From positions 1 to 5,098 of the forward strand of contig JAKBGL010000101.1 of the NCBI GenBank assembly GCA_021833085.1: DNA of 5,098 nt, written 5' to 3'. Source of the stretch: Actinomycetes bacterium (GTDB lineage Bacteria; Actinomycetota; Acidimicrobiia; Acidimicrobiales; Acidimicrobiaceae). Each line of letters begins with the position of its first letter. Position 1 is the first letter of the stretch. The notes beneath the pieces are model-generated. The model saw only the letters and a program-made list of their open reading frames with translations, searched no databases and was not told the DNA's origin. A program made the position numbers and the translations under genes. Positions 4,358-5,098 of this stretch are shown piece after piece.

Positions 4358-5098
4358 GCTGGCGAGTTTGGTGGTTCACCAGGAATTGTAAACATTGGTG
4401 ACCACGGAGATCCCGTAGGGTTAGCCTCTTCTGCTCCAGGCGATGAACCGACGGTATAGTATTTGGCCTGATAGGGCAGTCCTCGGTAGAGTACGATAGC
4501 ACCTTGATTGTAAGCCACGGTTGGGGCCCAATTTGGATAAGTACCTGGTGCTAACGTAGGAATTGTTGGCGCATGGTCGCTCTTTAGAACTGGCCCAATG
4601 AGAATCCAGGGAGTTTGGTAGGAGAATTGAACTTGGGCACCGGGATTGACAGCTTCGTTATAGTACTTTGCTTCGTAGACGTTTCCTTGCCATACGACCT
4701 TATAGTCCTGAGGGTAAGGTACGTTTGGTTGCCATATTGGATAGGGAGCATTGGCGGGGTTAGTAGAGCCTTGTTGGGATATGATTATGGGAGCTTGGGC
4801 TCCTTTCTTAGGTATGACCCTACCGTTCAACTTGGAGAATATTGAAGAGAACTGTAGCGTGTTTTCGTTCACTCCCGAACAGGTATTGGAGAGTACCGCA
4901 CCTGTGAAGAGCTGGCCGCAGCTGTAGTCACGATTCAGCGACCACATAGACACTCTTCCTAGACGAACGTTTTCGGCGAAACTTTGTAACGATGTAGCGT
5001 CCGTAGTGGTGAAGATCTCCCCTGCGGAGTTATTTTGTCCGATCATAACCGTCATGCCCATGCGATTCCAGGTCTGTCTCGACGTAAGGTGGATGCCG
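4354..5098 (-). CDS. GH18 chitinase, C-terminal part with two CBM5/12 modules (partial)
   Basis: The frame has no stop up to the right edge. The ATG at 5059-5061 is internal, since the codons before it read RQTWNRM and continue the domain, so the N-terminus is missing. Numbered from that Met, residues 1-45 (GMTVMIGQNN, then RVSMWSLNRD) are the last strands of a GH18 barrel; the W40 of MWSLNRD corresponds to the tryptophan on the floor of the active site. The catalytic DxxDxDxE motif would be further upstream and is not seen. C48 and C61 may form a disulfide. Two chitin-binding modules follow at about 107-159 (YPIWQPNVPYP, VYEAKYYNE, PWILIGPV) and 175-224 (YPNWAPTVAY, PYQAKYYTVG, PWSPM), joined by Pro/Thr-rich linkers. 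The family hydrolyses chitin or related GlcNAc polymers outside the cell. A signal peptide is expected beyond the edge. Confidence 0.85.
   Translation of the reverse strand, partial: GIHLTSRQTWNRMGMTVMIGQNNSAGEIFTTTDATSLQSFAENVRLGRVSMWSLNRDYSCGQLFTGAVLSNTCSGVNENTLQFSSIFSKLNGRVIPKKGAQAPIIISQQGSTNPANAPYPIWQPNVPYPQDYKVVWQGNVYEAKYYNEAVNPGAQVQFSYQTPWILIGPVLKSDHAPTIPTLAPGTYPNWAPTVAYNQGAIVLYRGLPYQAKYYTVGSSPGAEEANPTGSPWSPMFTIPGEPPNSPA

Noticed and set aside
4615..4845. 76-codon plus-strand frame opposite the chitinase
   Set aside because: It is a shadow of the chitin-binding modules on the minus strand.

Overview
The window looks like chromosomal DNA of an actinobacterium with roughly balanced base composition, most plausibly from the Acidimicrobiia (for example an acidophile related to Acidithrix or Ferrithrix). 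The clues are an OtsA of the actinobacterial subtype (RVDRMELSKNIVRGF block), a membrane-anchored LytR_C protein with a threonine-rich linker, a GTG start behind a clear Shine-Dalgarno, and an SQR-like flavoprotein. This placement is inference from family flavour, not a database result.

Layout. 2-256 (-): the first 84 codons of a sulfide:quinone oxidoreductase-like FAD protein, closed by an in-frame TAG at the left edge, so the gene is truncated or frameshifted. 257-757: about 500 bases with no convincing gene but several dyads and a short direct repeat. 758-830 (-): a complete tRNA-Thr(UGU). 831-1445: about 600 bases with no convincing gene; it holds a perfect 17-bp inverted repeat (864-905) shaped like a minus-strand terminator, and a cluster of hairpins at 1039-1126. 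1446-2069 (+): a membrane-anchored LytR_C protein. 2066-2875 (+): otsB, trehalose-6-phosphate phosphatase, joined to the previous gene by an ATGA overlap. 2834-4207 (-): otsA, trehalose-6-phosphate synthase, whose 3' end overlaps that of otsB by 42 bp. 4354-5098 (-): the C-terminal part of a secreted-type GH18 chitinase with two CBM5/12 chitin-binding modules, running off the right edge.

Function. OtsA and OtsB form the two-step trehalose pathway: UDP- or other NDP-glucose plus glucose-6-phosphate gives trehalose-6-phosphate, which is then dephosphorylated to trehalose, an osmolyte and stress protectant. Here the two genes are convergent rather than co-transcribed. otsB is coupled to a cell-envelope protein gene, and otsA lies behind a chitinase on the opposite strand.

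I do not see a clearly new multi-gene system. The items most worth a second look are the convergent otsA/otsB overlap with a dyad through both stop codons, the orphan terminator-like hairpin next to the tRNA, and the damaged SQR-like reading frame.
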